Of a stretch of 64,000 bases of DNA, positions 1 to 11,463 are shown in pieces. Every line of letters begins with the position of its first letter. The first letter of the stretch is position 1. Under the pieces are notes generated by a model, which was not told the origin of the DNA, searched no databases, and was given only the letters and a program-made list of their open reading frames with translations. Origin of the DNA: Rattus norvegicus (Eukaryota; Chordata; Mammalia; Rodentia; Muridae); assembly GCF_036323735.1 (NCBI RefSeq), contig NC_086036.1, positions 42,407,550 to 42,471,549 of the forward strand, read 5' to 3'. Made by a program: the position numbers and the translations under genes.

Positions 1-78
1 CTCCAGTTTCAGGGGTTCCAATGCCTCTTCTGGCCTTCCCTGTGTGTGTACAGGCACATACACATCACATAAGAAAAA
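1..78 (+). repeat. B3-type SINE, 3' end fragment
   Basis: The sequence runs through the typical B3 3' body (CTCCAGTTTCAGGGGTTCC, then GCCTCTTCTGGCC, then a CA-rich stretch) and ends in an A-rich tail. The 5' tRNA-derived head lies outside the window. The family call is by eye. Confidence 0.6.
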
Positions 79-111
79 ACTTAAAGTATACCTTTTTTAA
101 AATGCAGTATG

Positions 112-275
112 AGTAGGGCATAGGAGTGCATGCCTTTAATCCCAGCACTCAGGAGGCAGATGCAAGTGGAACTCTGTGAGTTCAAAGCCAGCCTGGTCTA
201 CACAGTGAGTTTAGAACAGTCAAGGCCCTGTTTTGAATAGTAATAGAATAGTAAGACCCTGTTTTGAAAACAAAC
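112..275 (+). repeat. B1 SINE
   Basis: A 7SL-derived B1 element. It contains GCCTTTAATCCCAGCACTC, the AGGAGGCAGA block, GTTCAAAGCCAGCCTGGTCTA and a divergent A-rich tail. Near the tail the phrase CCCTGTTTTGAA occurs twice about 30 bp apart, a small local duplication. Confidence 0.9.
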
Positions 276-787
276 ACCACCACCAACAACAACCATTTAA
301 GAATGGTAAAATGCCCATTCTGACTGTACCTCCAGATGCAAAAGTAAAGAACAGTCTGGTTCCTTCGATAGTACAAGCTCTGTGCAAAGAAGGAGAGAGG
401 GTCTCAGAAGCAAGACTTTCCTGGTCAACTTTTCTTTCGTTCACACACAGTGAGGAAAGGTTGGACAGCCTGAGTCACCCCTAAGTGCTGCACAGTTGCA
501 GGTCTGACTGTGAGAACTGGCTGACTGGTTTGAGCGGAGTGGGAATGGCCTGGAGTACACAATGCGGGCCTTGAGTTCTAGATAAATAAACCTGGTCAGT
601 GTGAGGATCTGAGAAAATTGTAGAAAATATTTCATTTCTTATATCGAGACTCTGGGGATAAAACTTCTATAATTCTTTGTTTTTTCACTTTCTACTGTTC
701 TGCAGCTGTATGCTAGAGTACGGCCATTCCACATGAGATAAAATCAAAGAGCCCTATGAGCAAAGAAAATAGGTTAGGGCTAATCTT
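276..787. other. Unassigned non-coding sequence
   Basis: No repeat, splice-flanked exon or conserved protein is recognisable. Open frames here are short and overlap on both strands, as expected by chance. Confidence 0.5.
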
Positions 788-847
788 ATTCTTCTCCTCC
801 TCTTTCTTTGTCTGCCTCCTCCTCCTCCTCCTCCACCTCCTCCTCCT

Positions 848-892
<45 letters not shown>

Positions 893-945
893 TCCCCTCC
901 TTCTCTTCCTGCTCTTTCTCCTGCTCCTGCTCCTTCTTGTTGACT
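788..945 (+). repeat. (TCC)n polypyrimidine microsatellite
   Basis: About 150 bp of nearly uninterrupted pyrimidines built from TCC/TCT triplets. The open frames over it (poly-Ser/Leu forward, poly-Glu reverse) are composition artefacts. A tract this strand-asymmetric can in principle form triplex (H-) DNA. Confidence 0.92.
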
Positions 946-1921
946 TTTTTTTGTTTTTTGTTTTTCCTTATAGGCAAAAGATATCTGGCTTCATTTCATG
1001 CGATCCTGGCTGGATCTAAAGCCAAGTATTTGTTAGAGAATGTAAAGCCATCTTTCTGAACGACTGAATATAATGCAGCTGCCTTCGTTTCTCCATCTCC
1101 AAGCACTACACCTACAATACCCTGATGGAGAGAAAGAGCTTTTGAGTCACCAGCCAAGGCCTCAAAGACAACCCTCTACCCCTTCAAGAGCAGGCAACCT
1201 CTGACTATCTCAAGGGGAAATTAAGTTGAATTGGAATTGAAAGCCAACACCTTTTCCAGAAATGTGAAGAATTCTGCTGCTTAGATTCTGTGCTGGGCAC
1301 AGAATGGGTGAGTCTCTGGAGCTTCTCCAGGACCACCCTGCTTCTGACTCCCAGCCAGGTGTCTTCCAGACTCTAGTTCAAGAAAACACTTTTTAGAAAA
1401 GGCATTTTATCCAATCTGCATGATTCCTGCATGGTCCTGGGCCCACTTCAGTATCCTGGGTTCTGTAACAAGGGTCAGTTACTCAGGTAAAGGGAAGAAC
1501 TCTGCCTGTCACTCAGTGTGGGCTCTGTGTCTGTTGAGAAGACACAATTTGAAACGGATGCCTCTTAAGGTATTCACCATCTCTATCTACTTAATGGGTA
1601 GTTGAAGAACTGGGGTGGAATAGCACCTTCACGGCATCCAGATGTAGACAGCAGCTACAGGAAGTGTGTGTGTGATCTGTGTGCGGCTCTTCCACATCCC
1701 ACTCCTCTTCAGTGTGGCTCCACTAAGCAAGCATCCAAGAACCCTAGGAGCAGAGTCATCTCCAGCCTCCTCTGCTGCTTGTGTAATTGCTGATCCTGTC
1801 ACCAATCATCGCCTAGGAAAGTCTACACTGAGCTGTGTGTCTCCCTACACCCTCTCTGTGTGACTGGCTATCTCACGGAGTCAGCAGGGAGCACTCTAGT
1901 CTTCTCAACAGCAGCCTTCTT
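946..1921. other. Unassigned non-coding sequence
   Basis: I see no mobile element or gene. Short forward open frames at 1420-1605 and 1602-1793 have no recognisable domain and no good splice context. Confidence 0.5.
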
Positions 1922-2075
1922 GCTCTTCTTTTATTTTTTATTTTTGGTTTTTCAAGACCAGGTTTCTTTATATAGCACCGGCTATCCTGGAAATCACTCT
2001 GTAGACCATACTGGCCACCTGCCTTTGCTTCCTCAATGCTGGGATTAAAGGTGTGTGCCACTCCACCCCTCCTCC
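1922..2075 (-). repeat. B1 SINE, antisense
   Basis: Read on the minus strand it gives the B1 body: GTGTGTGCC, then the ATTAAAGG and CCCAGCATT region. The tail appears on the plus strand as TTTTATTTTTTATTTTTGG. A CCACC-rich run follows at 2076-2100. Confidence 0.88.
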
Positions 2076-2521
2076 GCTGCCCCCACCACCACCACCTGGA
2101 AAGCACTCCTTGCTGTTCTGGCCATTTTATACTTTGTGATCAGATCTCCCAGACTGCTTTGAGGACTGACTCCTTGTTACGATTTCCTTTCTCGTACTCA
2201 GTCGTATGCCAACTCATTTTTCATGTAAGCTTTAAAATCCCGCATCTTTCCTTATTTTGTAGTTGAGGATAGTAAGACACAGGAAACTGAGTATCTCCTG
2301 TACACAGCTGGATGGGCACTTGTTTCACTGAATCCTCTGTTCCTCCTGTCTTGAAACATGTGAGAGAAACAGACAGAAATAGAGAGAGTGCATGCAAGTT
2401 TATTCATTGAGAAAGTCATTGAATGTTTTACTCAAGGGAATAAAAACAAGATAAAGCATGAGTATTTGTAGAGACCCCTATCACATTAGATATTTTTATT
2501 GTTAATGATCCCGTTATTGCT
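2076..2521. other. Unassigned; possible MIR trace at about 2240-2310
   Basis: The phrase TAGTTGAGGATAGTAAGAC followed by CAGGAAACTGAG weakly resembles the MIR core in antisense (…GATGAGGAAACTGAGG…). It is too diverged to call firmly. Nothing else is recognised. Confidence 0.3.
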
Positions 2522-2672
2522 TGTTATTGACACAGGGTCTCAGTAGCCCAGGTTGGTTTTGAACTCACTGTATAGTTGAGGCTGGCCTTGAACTCGTCAT
2601 CCTTCTGTGTCCATCGTCTTCCAGGTTCTGGGGTTACAAGCATGTGCCTCCATGCTGCTATGCCTGGTGAGG
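2522..2672 (-). repeat. B1-family SINE, old, antisense
   Basis: The plus strand shows GGGTCTCAGTAGCCCAGG, TTGAACTCACTGTA, TGGCCTTGAACTCGTCATCC and GGGGTTACAAGCATGTGCC, the reverse-complement hallmarks of B1/PB1. It is more diverged than the other B1 copies. Confidence 0.75.
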
Positions 2673-5436
2673 CACTTTTTATTTGGCATTTATTTGAGCT
2701 TTCTATCAGGTTTCCATCATCTAAATGAATTAATATGGGAACTGATAGCTCAATAGATTGTACTTCGCTTTCTAAAGATTGCACTTCTGGGAGGAACCGT
2801 GCTTGGGATCCAGGCCTGACTTAGTCAGGAGCCATTCCACTATGCCATATCCCTAGAGTTATGTGGATAGATAGCATCATCCTGGACTCTAGAGAGGAAA
2901 CCCAGTAAAGTAGACTGCAGTAGTCACAGGACATGACAGGGATGTCCTGCTGCTCCTGTGAGCCTGCCCTGTGGCTCTCCTTTCAGCTCTGAGAATATTT
3001 TCAGTCTGATGTGACAGTAAGGGAAAATCCAGGGCCTTGGTGTAGTGTTGAGAATGGGACACCCAGTGTGCACGTGCTACATACACTATCTGATATATGG
3101 CTGTGACCTGGAGTGTAGAGAGATGGTGGTGGCAAAGACAAGGTGGTGGGTCATCTTCTTTCTATAGAGCATTCTACAGAAACTCATAGTCCAGCCTGAC
3201 TATGGGACAAATACTAAACAAAGGATAGACAGACAATAAGCTCCCAGGAAACACTCCATTCTAGTTTTTCTGGGCATCAATTTAGGAGCTGGTTTGCCCT
3301 CCAGGTGGCCTTCTGAACAGAGGTGGGGAAAGAGACAATAAGAAGGGAATTTACAATTGTTGACCAAAGGTAACCTGGTTAGGATATAATCTTTCCTTTT
3401 TGCTTGTTCTGAGCCTTCATTCATTGTATTTGTCTTTGAAGAAACTGCCACTGTGATTGTTCCTACTTCCTCCCCTCCCCCTAGGGAACTGACATGGGTT
3501 CACTGTAAATTGTCATAACTTGCTTTTTTCTGCCTTTCGAAACCTGAGGTGGGCTTGCAAACTGGTAAAGTGATTTAAATATGAAAAACAGCCATTGAAC
3601 TCTGGGTTTTGTTTCTTCTTTAAAGAGTACAAAGTGACTTTCAAAGAGATCAGGATGAACTAACCGATGCTATTTTACCAATTCTCCCAAGAAAGCAAAA
3701 CCCCAAGAAAGAGCAGAAAATGATAAAAAATTAATGTCAGATTGGCGCCACAAGATTCCCAGGACTTTTGACTTCCACACTCATACGCTCCTTCTTTCAT
3801 GAGTTGCTTGGGAACTCCACCTTCTTCCTGTTGGACAAGGGTGGAAGAGTCGGTCCACCCACAGGACTTTGATTTCCAGGAATGTCAGCAAAATAAAAAC
3901 TATAATAGTGTCCTCTTAACAGTGGACAGGACAGGCTGTGGGGTTTTCTTGATAGCACCTGACTACATGCTACTCTGGTACAGCTGGGAGTGACCTACTT
4001 TGTTCCTTCATTACAAGGTTTTGCTTGGGAAGTAACAAATTACAAGATGAGAGGCTCTGATGTTAAAACTCATCCCTGAAACTCAGTAAGGCTTCTCTGT
4101 GTCAAATCCCTAGGCCCAGGTTCATGAATTTTGTTTATGTATTCATTTATTAATAAGGTAGGTCGTGCTGAGACATGGATAAAAAATTAAAACATAAATT
4201 CATCAGAAGGACCCATCATGGAGCTAGATTAAAATTCAAAACCTCTGAATTTCCCAACACCTCCTGCCACAGAATAACAAGGTCATTACTAATCGCAAAC
4301 AAAGAGTGCTCTCTCTTCTCCCCAATAGCAGGCAGGAAAGCAGACCTGAGAATACTTACATAGCTTAAAAACATCACTCCCAACATCCCAAACCAAAACA
4401 AAAGCTACTTGCTAAAGAGCCAAACAAACAGAGAAGTCAGCCCCCAGCAAACCCTGGTGAGCTGCCAAACCCAGTTTCTGGCTGCTTGCCTTGTGGGAAT
4501 TACGTAATTCCCAGACAAGGGCTCTCCACTGATAATCTCAGGCTCTCCTTAGACTTTTACTCCTGGGAACTGACAGCAAAAATGAGGTGAGAATCTCGCT
4601 TCCACCAGTGTAACAAGGATGCTGATTTTTATTAGGTCATTTTGTCAGTGGGGTAGTTAGAGAAGGTGTGGAAGGAAATGCCATATTTATGAGGTTATAG
4701 AACAAATTCTATTTTTCACGCCCTAAAAGTAATTAGAGTATCCATGTTGACACTCAGTTAACCATGCCTCCAGCGCTCAAAGGCCAATAAATGTGAATAC
4801 CCAACCCAGGAGGTACTGTTAACCCCCTTCATCCTTCACAGCGGGACAGCAAGATCTGGGCTGTGGTGCTATTCCGGTGCTTAGCTCTGGAAATGCAGAA
4901 GATGATGAGAGGTGAAGTTAGGAAGCTAGGATCAGAGGCAGTGTTAGTGACCAGCGCAGACAAGATACCTTCCAGATGCTCCACTGATAATACCTACAAT
5001 GACTCCATAACCTGTTGTTCTAAAAGGAATCTCAACTTGCTGGGAATTGAACATGGCGAGTGCTGACTTGAGTTTCATTGACTCTAAAGCCCTACCCACA
5101 CCCACTGGGGGATTTCACCTTTTCACCTGAAAGTGTCTCATGCTGTCACTCACTCCATGGGGTCTGCCTTTATAGGAATTTATTCCTAAGATCAAGGCCT
5201 ACACATTCCCGTCTGTGCAGTTTCAGCACAACAAGCCACCTGCAGCCATTTAAATGTAAACCAAGATGCAATAAGAAGGGCGGCACAGTTTCTCTGCCTC
5301 TTCAGTCACATTCCTGAGTACGTTGGAACCACATGTAGCCAGTGCAAACACAGTAGAATGTTCCGGTCTTCATAGGAAATTTTGTTGGACAGCACTGGAG
5401 CTGTGGAGCTGGACAGCTATGGGACCTTCGTAGTCT
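2673..5436. other. Long unassigned stretch
   Basis: About 2.8 kb with no recognised mobile element, long microsatellite or gene. Open frames (for example 3200-3451 minus, 3799-3993 plus, 4863-5066 plus, 5078-5317 plus) lack recognisable motifs and obvious splice-site context. The absence of SINEs over this length is mildly notable in rodent DNA. Confidence 0.5.
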
Positions 5437-5599
5437 TTTTTAAAGATTTATTTATTAATTTTATGAATATGAGTACACTGTAGCTGCCTTCAGACACACT
5501 AGAAGAAAGCATTCGATCCCAATACAGATGGTTGTGAGCCACTATGTGGTTGTTGGGAATTGAACTTGGGGCCTTTAGAAGAGCAGTCTCTCCAGCCCC
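5437..5599 (-). repeat. B2 SINE, antisense, lacking the extreme 5' head
   Basis: The plus strand reads AAAGATTTATTTATTAATTT, the CTGTAGCTGCCTTCAGACAC block, ATGGTTGTGAGCCACTATG and TCTCTCCAGCCCC. This is a B2 inserted in reverse. The tRNA-like segment with the pol III boxes is partly missing, as about 30 bp before the CTCCAGCCCC end are deleted. Confidence 0.88.
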
Positions 5600-6609
5600 G
5601 AGCTTCATGGTTTTAATAAGCCCTCTTCCTAGCCGATTGCACTTCTCCTGGCCCTGGAGGATCCACCTCAGCCTGCTTATTAGAGCAGAAATGCTTTGGT
5701 TCCCTACTGGGTTTCCAATGGGAAAAAATAGAAGTTTACTTAAGTACATTGCCCAGTTACTGCTTCTACTCCTGGGAAGTGAAATTTTACCAACTGGTTA
5801 ACTGAGGAAGAATAATTGTGAAGCTATCTACTGGGAGCACCAGTTCTGCTGTACCTCCAAGGCTCTGCCTCTGCACTGGGTTGGATGTAGGACATCGGGA
5901 ACATCTTCCATTTACCTTTTAATCCACTTCTCACTATCTTGCTTCTTACTGTGAGAGCCAGTAAATCATAAAATTACATACATGGCAGAATAAAAGAGCA
6001 ACATCTGAGGTTGGGCACAGGCAATGTCAAGACACAGAGAACAACATGAACAGGGGAAACCTATCTCTCAGGTCACGTCTATGACTGCATGTAGGTAGGA
6101 GACCTCTTTGACCAGCTTATGAAAGAGTTAAAGGCCAACCAAATTTGGTTTGCAGATGAGTTGACTCTTATATAAGTTGAAAATGATCTGATTTAATACA
6201 GCTCCATTTAGGGATAATCCTGTAAAACAAAAGAAAACAAAAAGTGGAGATATTTTGGCAGTATGCATGGCAGTTTATGCAAAACAAAGCGGTAGTATAC
6301 AGTAAAAGCACCCAGAAGCCCATGTTTAGTAATAAGGGGCATGTTTAGCTGTTGAGGACCTAGGAGGAGAAAGAGTATAAGATTAGGAACAGAGACATCG
6401 GGGGAAGACGTATGTAGAAGCATGTATAAAGAGAGTTTACACTTGTGTTAAATAGTAATGCTTATAGTGAGTATCTGGCATGAAAGACGCAATGAACACC
6501 ACGTATGCATAGTGGCTTGGTCAGCTGAGGGCAGTTATAAGCTTCATGTCATGATGACACAGTAGAAATTATGCATGACCCAATACCACGGATTCCTTCT
6601 CATCAAGGC
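5600..6609. other. Unassigned non-coding sequence
   Basis: No element is recognised. The 5544-5801 open frame begins inside the neighbouring B2 and is spurious. Confidence 0.45.
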
Positions 6610-7560
6610 TAACTTGCTACTGATAAATATCCAGACATCTAGGATCAGCAATCAACACTGAGCCACTGGCTTGGCTCCATCCTCAATGGAGATCAACCAT
6701 CCAGTTGGTGGCAAATGATTACACTGGACACCTTCCATTTTGGAAGAGTCACTGATGTGTATTGACTGAGTCAGCACGTACACTGGGCACAAGACTGTCG
6801 TTTTTGCCTAAAGGCATCTGTCAGCATGACTATCAAAGGGCTACAGAACGCCTGGCTCACTGACACAGGAGCCTGTTTGGTATTACATTGGCTCGAGGAT
6901 CCTGGGTAAAGAATAGGAGGAGCAGCAGTGGGTTCATGATCATAGTCTCCATTGGCCTTATCACATACAGCAACACCTTGAAGACAAAGTCCCATAAAGT
7001 GATGAAATGATTTTTTAATAACCAGTGAGGACACAAATTAGAGATGGGCATTATCCTCCAGTTCACAGTGTACCCCATCCTCCAATCAGCAACAATTTTA
7101 CGGACAGTTTATGCATAGGTAGCATTGTGAATCTAGGAACCAAGGAATAAAAATAGACAGGACCCTGATTATGTCCCCCTTTCAAAAATATATGCATCAT
7201 TTTTATTATACTTTAAGGTGTCTAAGTTTGGAAGGTCTCAGTACGAGAAAGAACACTTCCTCTAGAAAACTCATCAGGAGCCTTACTAATTTTAATTATG
7301 CTACTGCAGGTAGAACAACCTCCATTTCTTTCTAGAGTAAGGAATCACTAATGATCACAAAAAGGCTGCTGTCCCACACCAGGGTGATCTGGGAATTCCT
7401 TCATTTATGCTTTATAGCAAATGGACAAATGTAACAGCCATAACTAAGATCTCGTTGACAAAGAAAGGTTATGATGACCACCAGGTAAACCACCGGGGAG
7501 GGCACATTTGTGTTTGTGCGTGGATCTGCCTTGTGCTGGGAAAACACAACTGTCTCCTTG
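6610..7560 (+). mobile_element. Degraded ERV-L internal (pol integrase end / dUTPase) remnant
   Basis: An old copy of an endogenous retrovirus of class III (ERV-L). Many phrases in order match the integrase-to-dUTPase part of ERV-L internal sequence: GACTGAGTCAGCACGTACAC, GCCTAAAGGCATCTGTCAG, ATGACTATCAAAGGGCT and CATAGTCTCCATTGGCCTTA. Stops and indels interrupt every frame, so no protein can be made. No flanking LTR is seen, so this is an internal fragment only. The subfamily is unassigned and the borders are approximate. Confidence 0.6.
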
Positions 7561-7639
7561 AAGTCGTTCACCACCTCTGGCTCTTACAATTTTTCTGACC
7601 GTGCTGCATAGATTCCCGAGCATTTGGGTGAGGGGTATG

Positions 7640-7830
7640 GTATAGACCTCCCATTTAGGGCTGAGAATTCTGGTCTCTTATTCTCAGTACATTGACCACT
7701 AAGGGTTGTATGTTAAGTGCCATTTCCTGAAAGAAGCTCGTCTGATGAGAGTTGAAAGATGCACTGATTATGTGCATATAAGTAAGTCATTAGGAGCCCA
7801 TGTAACACTATGTCTATTTAGCAATTCATA
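7640..7830 (-). repeat. L1/Lx-like 3' fragment, antisense
   Basis: GAAAGAAGCTCGTCTGATGA, followed by a TCATTAGGAGCC and CTATGTCTATTTAGC motif, recurs in rodent L1 3' regions read in antisense. Orientation is inferred from related copies at 35310-35930 and 60138-60420. Confidence 0.45.
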
Positions 7831-7831
7831 C

Positions 7832-8038
7832 ATACATGCATACATACATACATATTAAATTCGTGTATTTGTATGGACACTTGTGTGCATGTGCACATGC
7901 TTATGTACCTGGCTGTATATATGTGTACCATATGCATGCAGGTACCTGAAGAAGCCATAGGATTCTCTAGAAGAATGGGTCCTGGGCCCTCTGCAAGAAC
8001 AGCATGAGCTCTTAGTCACTAAACCATCTCTACAGCCC
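7832..8038 (-). repeat. B3 SINE, antisense
   Basis: It begins with a CATA-rich tail (7827-7853), passes through GTGTGCATGTGCACATGC, and ends with AGCTCTTAGTCACTAAACC and ATCTCTACAGCCCTC. That end is the reverse complement of a tRNA-derived B2/B3 head. Confidence 0.8.
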
Positions 8039-8040
8039 TC

Positions 8041-8276
8041 TATCTTTATTTTTTGGAAAAAGGTCACCGAATCTGAAGTGCATACATTGAGCTACCCTGG
8101 GTGAGCAATATGTTACAGGGGTCTGCCTGTCTTCATCACCCACCCCAAAGTTCTGGGGTCACAAGAGCATCTTTCCACATCTGACTTTTTACGTGGGTTC
8201 TTGAGATCTAGATTTCCATTCTCATGCTTGCAAATTAGGTACTTTACCAGCTGAAATGCCTCCCCAACTCTCCATA
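8041..8276 (-). repeat. B4 SINE (B1-like plus ID-like fusion), antisense
   Basis: The first half resembles reversed B1 (GAGCTACCCTGGGTGAGC, GGGTCACAAGAGCATC). The second half resembles a reversed ID/tRNA-Ala-like head (CTCATGCTTGCAAATTAGG, ACTTTACCAGCTGAAATGCC). That order is the known B4 architecture. Confidence 0.65.
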
Positions 8277-8279
8277 TAT

Positions 8280-8496
8280 ATTTTTTAATTTTATGCATGA
8301 GTGTTTTGTGTGCATATATTTATGTGCACCATGTGCATATGCCTGGTGCCTGTTGTGACCAGGGAAGAATGTGGGATCCCCTGGAACCCGAGTTACAGAT
8401 GGTTGATAGTCATGATGTAGGTACTGAGAATTGAACCTGAATCTTCTTGCCAGAGCATCAAATGCTCTTAACTGCTGAGTTATATCTCCAGCCCTC
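8280..8496 (-). repeat. B3 SINE, antisense
   Basis: GTGCACCATGTGCATATGCC, GGATCCCCTGGAACCCGAG, GTTACAGATGGTTGA and the terminal TATATCTCCAGCCCT mark a reversed B3. It is the third SINE in a head-to-tail antisense cluster starting at 7832. Confidence 0.9.
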
Positions 8497-9865
8497 CTTA
8501 TTTTTAAATAAGTGGATACTCTCATCCAGTAGCTACAATTGAAAAACTTTTGATTATGCACAGAATAAATTAGAATGTTTAGTGTAGAATTGTGGTTGTA
8601 ATAAAGAATGCAAAAACTTAACAGGGACTAAATAAACTGTAATATTTTTATAATGAAACTGAATACAGGTATAAAACCAGTGAAGATTCAAGTGCTAACA
8701 TGAAAAATCTTCCAATATATTGTTAAGTGAAAAAAGTTACAGAATGATGAATGTATTATGACTGTATAATTAGGGCGACCTATGTAAATGTCGGCCAATC
8801 GAACTGCATGGGGTTTGGTGGGAGGAACCAGAACAAACAGAGTGATTGACGCCCATCCCTGCTGATTTCTTCTGCCTTTGCTACATTATTTCTGTCTCCC
8901 TATCATTCCACTTTCTTCCTGTAATCTCCGCGTTGTAGGAGTTAAAGATGGAAGCCAAACCTATGTCCTGTGAACTGTTTGTGTTTCCTCTCATTAACAA
9001 CCAGTTGAACTCAGTTGATAAACAACACCTCCAATCCAGACTGCTAATTACAGTGTCAAGATAAATGGATCCATCATGGTCTGCACTCTGGCTTGCAGGA
9101 TCCCGTTGATGAATAATTAATCGAGCAGCAATATGATGTGTTAGATGGAAATCTGCCTGCTCTGGCTACCTCGAACACTTGAAGATAAACCACAGTTTGG
9201 CAAAGCTAAAATAAATAAATATTTGAATAGCAAATATTTTAAAGTACAGGTTAAATAATAAGCTATAGTGTCTTTGCTAAGGAAAACACTGTGTGTTATC
9301 CTGTGTGTTATTATTAGAGCATGCAGATTCTGAAATGGAAACATGCCAGAATCCAGGAGGTGATTGCTTTTGTATCCAAGGTGCAGTGATCAAGGAAGGG
9401 AGGTAGAGCAGGACTGGTCAGCTGTTTTCTGGTGTCTATTCCTCTTTTATTTGGAAACTGCCCAGTTTTTCCTCTGGTATAGTAGGATTTAAATATTTGG
9501 GCTATCTGTGATCATAGTTCAGTGATTGGGGGGCAAAATCTCGGTGGGTAGGGTAGACATGGCTGGCCATGCTGAAAGGCAATGTAACTCTGGTTCTTTG
9601 TGGACCTAATCTTTGCAGCACAAGGCAGTAAAAGCAAAGGAGAATTGACTATAGGAAGAGGGTGTTTTTTAGCTAGGCATGAGGTTTGCAGATAATTCAG
9701 GGGATCTAGCTAAATTTAAATTCCTTATCAACAATGGATACTTTAAAATGTAATTATATAGTAGATATTTCACAGGCAAACATATTAAAAGTTATTCATT
9801 GCTTGTCCAAAATTCAATTTCAGATTTAATTGGGTGTCTCGTCTCCCTGCTCCCTTTCTTTTAAT
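8497..9865. other. Unassigned non-coding sequence
   Basis: AT-rich DNA without a recognised element. A segment near 8790-8860 (CGGCCAATCG, GGTTTGGTGGGAGGAACC) is locally GC-richer and holds a CCAAT-like motif, but nothing shows that it is a promoter. Confidence 0.4.
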
Positions 9866-9938
9866 GTTGAGTATCAATCCCAAGGTTTTGGGTAAGTGAG
9901 GAAAATACTTTACCACCAAACTTCATCCTTAGCCTGAA
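9866..9938 (-). repeat. ID/B4-type tRNA-derived head, antisense
   Basis: Its reverse complement reads like a worn ID head: GGTGGTAAAGTATTTTCC, then CCCAAAACCTTGGGATTGA. It is a fragment without an A tail. Confidence 0.5.
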
Positions 9939-9973
9939 CCTTCGCATTTTTTATTTATTTAAAATCTATCAAT

Positions 9974-10125
9974 TAAGCTAGGTATAGTGCCCCACACCTC
10001 TAAGCCCAGCACTCAGGAGGCAAAGGCAGGTAGATCTCAATGAGTTCGAGGGCAGCCTGGTCTACAGAGTGAGTCACAGAACAGCTAGAGCTACCCATAT
10101 ACAGAGAACTATCTCAAACCAAAGA
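9974..10125 (+). repeat. B1 SINE
   Basis: GCTAGGTATAGTGCCCCACACC, CAGCACTCAGGAGGCAAAGG and GGGCAGCCTGGTCTACAGAG identify a moderately diverged B1 in sense orientation. Confidence 0.9.
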
Positions 10126-11056
10126 ACCCAAGACATATGTTGTATAAGAACATGTGCAGAAATATTTAACTTGAAAATGCTATATGAATTTAAAAATGGA
10201 TTGTTCTCTGTGTTTCTTGATGTTACTAACTCTAAAATAATAAATTATGACCAATATTTTGAAATCAAAGTGTTGATATTGTATCAAATTAAGGACTTTT
10301 TTTAAAATTTGGGTGTCCTGTAATGAAACAGATTGTCTCAAACTAATGTCTGCATGTCAGCAAAAGTGCTTTATCGACTCTTAGAATTGCTAAGAGCTGG
10401 AGAGACTGTTTAACCAAGCAGGGAAACACATGGTGAGATTCTCCTCAGGCACTTCTCTCTTTTCAGCTACTTTCAGGATGAGACTAGCATTACATTCATG
10501 ACGTTACCACCGAATTTGTGGGATAGCACACCAGTGGGACTTCCTGTTTTCATCATAGTACATAGTACATCAATGTATTGGGATGATTCCCTGCCCTTGC
10601 ATGACGGGAAGGTTTCCTTGTCAGTCTGGAGAAAGCAAAAGAATAGCACAGATATTAAGGTTCATTTATGTAAATTAACAAACTGTAAAGCTAAGTACCT
10701 GTAGCTAAAAGCTAGCCTTTATGTTGATTTAGGGCTTAAGCCACTCCAATGTGTAATTAGTTTAGGGAAGGGGACCAGTTAATATAGAGAAGTGAGGAAG
10801 AAGTCCATGTATCTTATGCCTTCAAGGATGGACACAGAAAGCAATTGCATCAAAACACAGGAGCACCATGGAGGAACTCCCTGGAATAAGGAAGATACTT
10901 CCGATTTCTTTCAGTTGAATGGTAAAGTAAATGTGAATGCTAAGAAAAGCCTTTACCTTAAGAGTAAATGTTTTAAAAATATTTATTTTGAGGCACATCC
11001 CTGGGAATTGTGGGCATTCTACCCACCTTAAAGTTCACGTTTAAAAAGCCCATCTG
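10126..11056. other. Unassigned non-coding sequence
   Basis: No repeat or gene is recognised. The forward open frames at 10498-10704 and 10792-11031 have no domain signature. Confidence 0.45.
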
Positions 11057-11057
11057 C

Positions 11058-11159
11058 TGCCAGGCAGCGGAGGGTCATGCCTTTAATCCCAGTACTTGGA
11101 AGGCAGACACAGGTGGATTTTTGTTTTTGAAGCCAGCCTGGTCTTCAGAGCTCCAGGAT

Positions 11160-11163
<4 letters not shown>
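11058..11163 (+). repeat. B1 SINE, truncated by (GA)n expansion
   Basis: GCCAGGCAGCGGAGGGTCAT, CTTTAATCCCAGTACTTGG and AAGCCAGCCTGGTCTTCAGA identify B1. The element stops at CCAGGATAGTCAGAGAGA, where the normal CAGGGCTACACAGAGA segment would be, and runs straight into (GA)n. The repeat probably grew from the element's own AGAGA. Confidence 0.88.

Positions 11164-11219
<56 letters not shown>
11164..11219 (+). repeat. (GA)n microsatellite, about 27 units
   Basis: A pure GA dinucleotide run directly continuous with the truncated B1. Confidence 0.97.
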
Positions 11220-11221
<2 letters not shown>

Positions 11222-11463
11222 TCGTATAGACCTATAGCCATGGCTAATCTGTACTTGCTAGTATCTATGACCTAAATGAGGGGAAGAATTAATTACCTGA
11301 GGAATGACCCATTACCCACAATTGAATTCTGATGCAATTCTAGGCCTTTGGCCAGCCCTGAGTATTGAATAATTAGAAGAAATCCAGCCTTGGTCTTCTC
11401 CTTTGATACCATCTTAAACTATACAAAATGAATAATTTATGGGCCAACAGAGCCAAGTATCAG

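Noticed and set aside
786..1059. Poly-Leu, poly-Ser and poly-Glu open frames.
   Set aside because: Composition artefacts of the (TCC)n tract, in every frame and both strands.
8780..8870. A small promoter or CpG island (CCAAT-like motif, GC-richer patch).
   Set aside because: Too short, few CpG, no TATA or initiator and no exon downstream.
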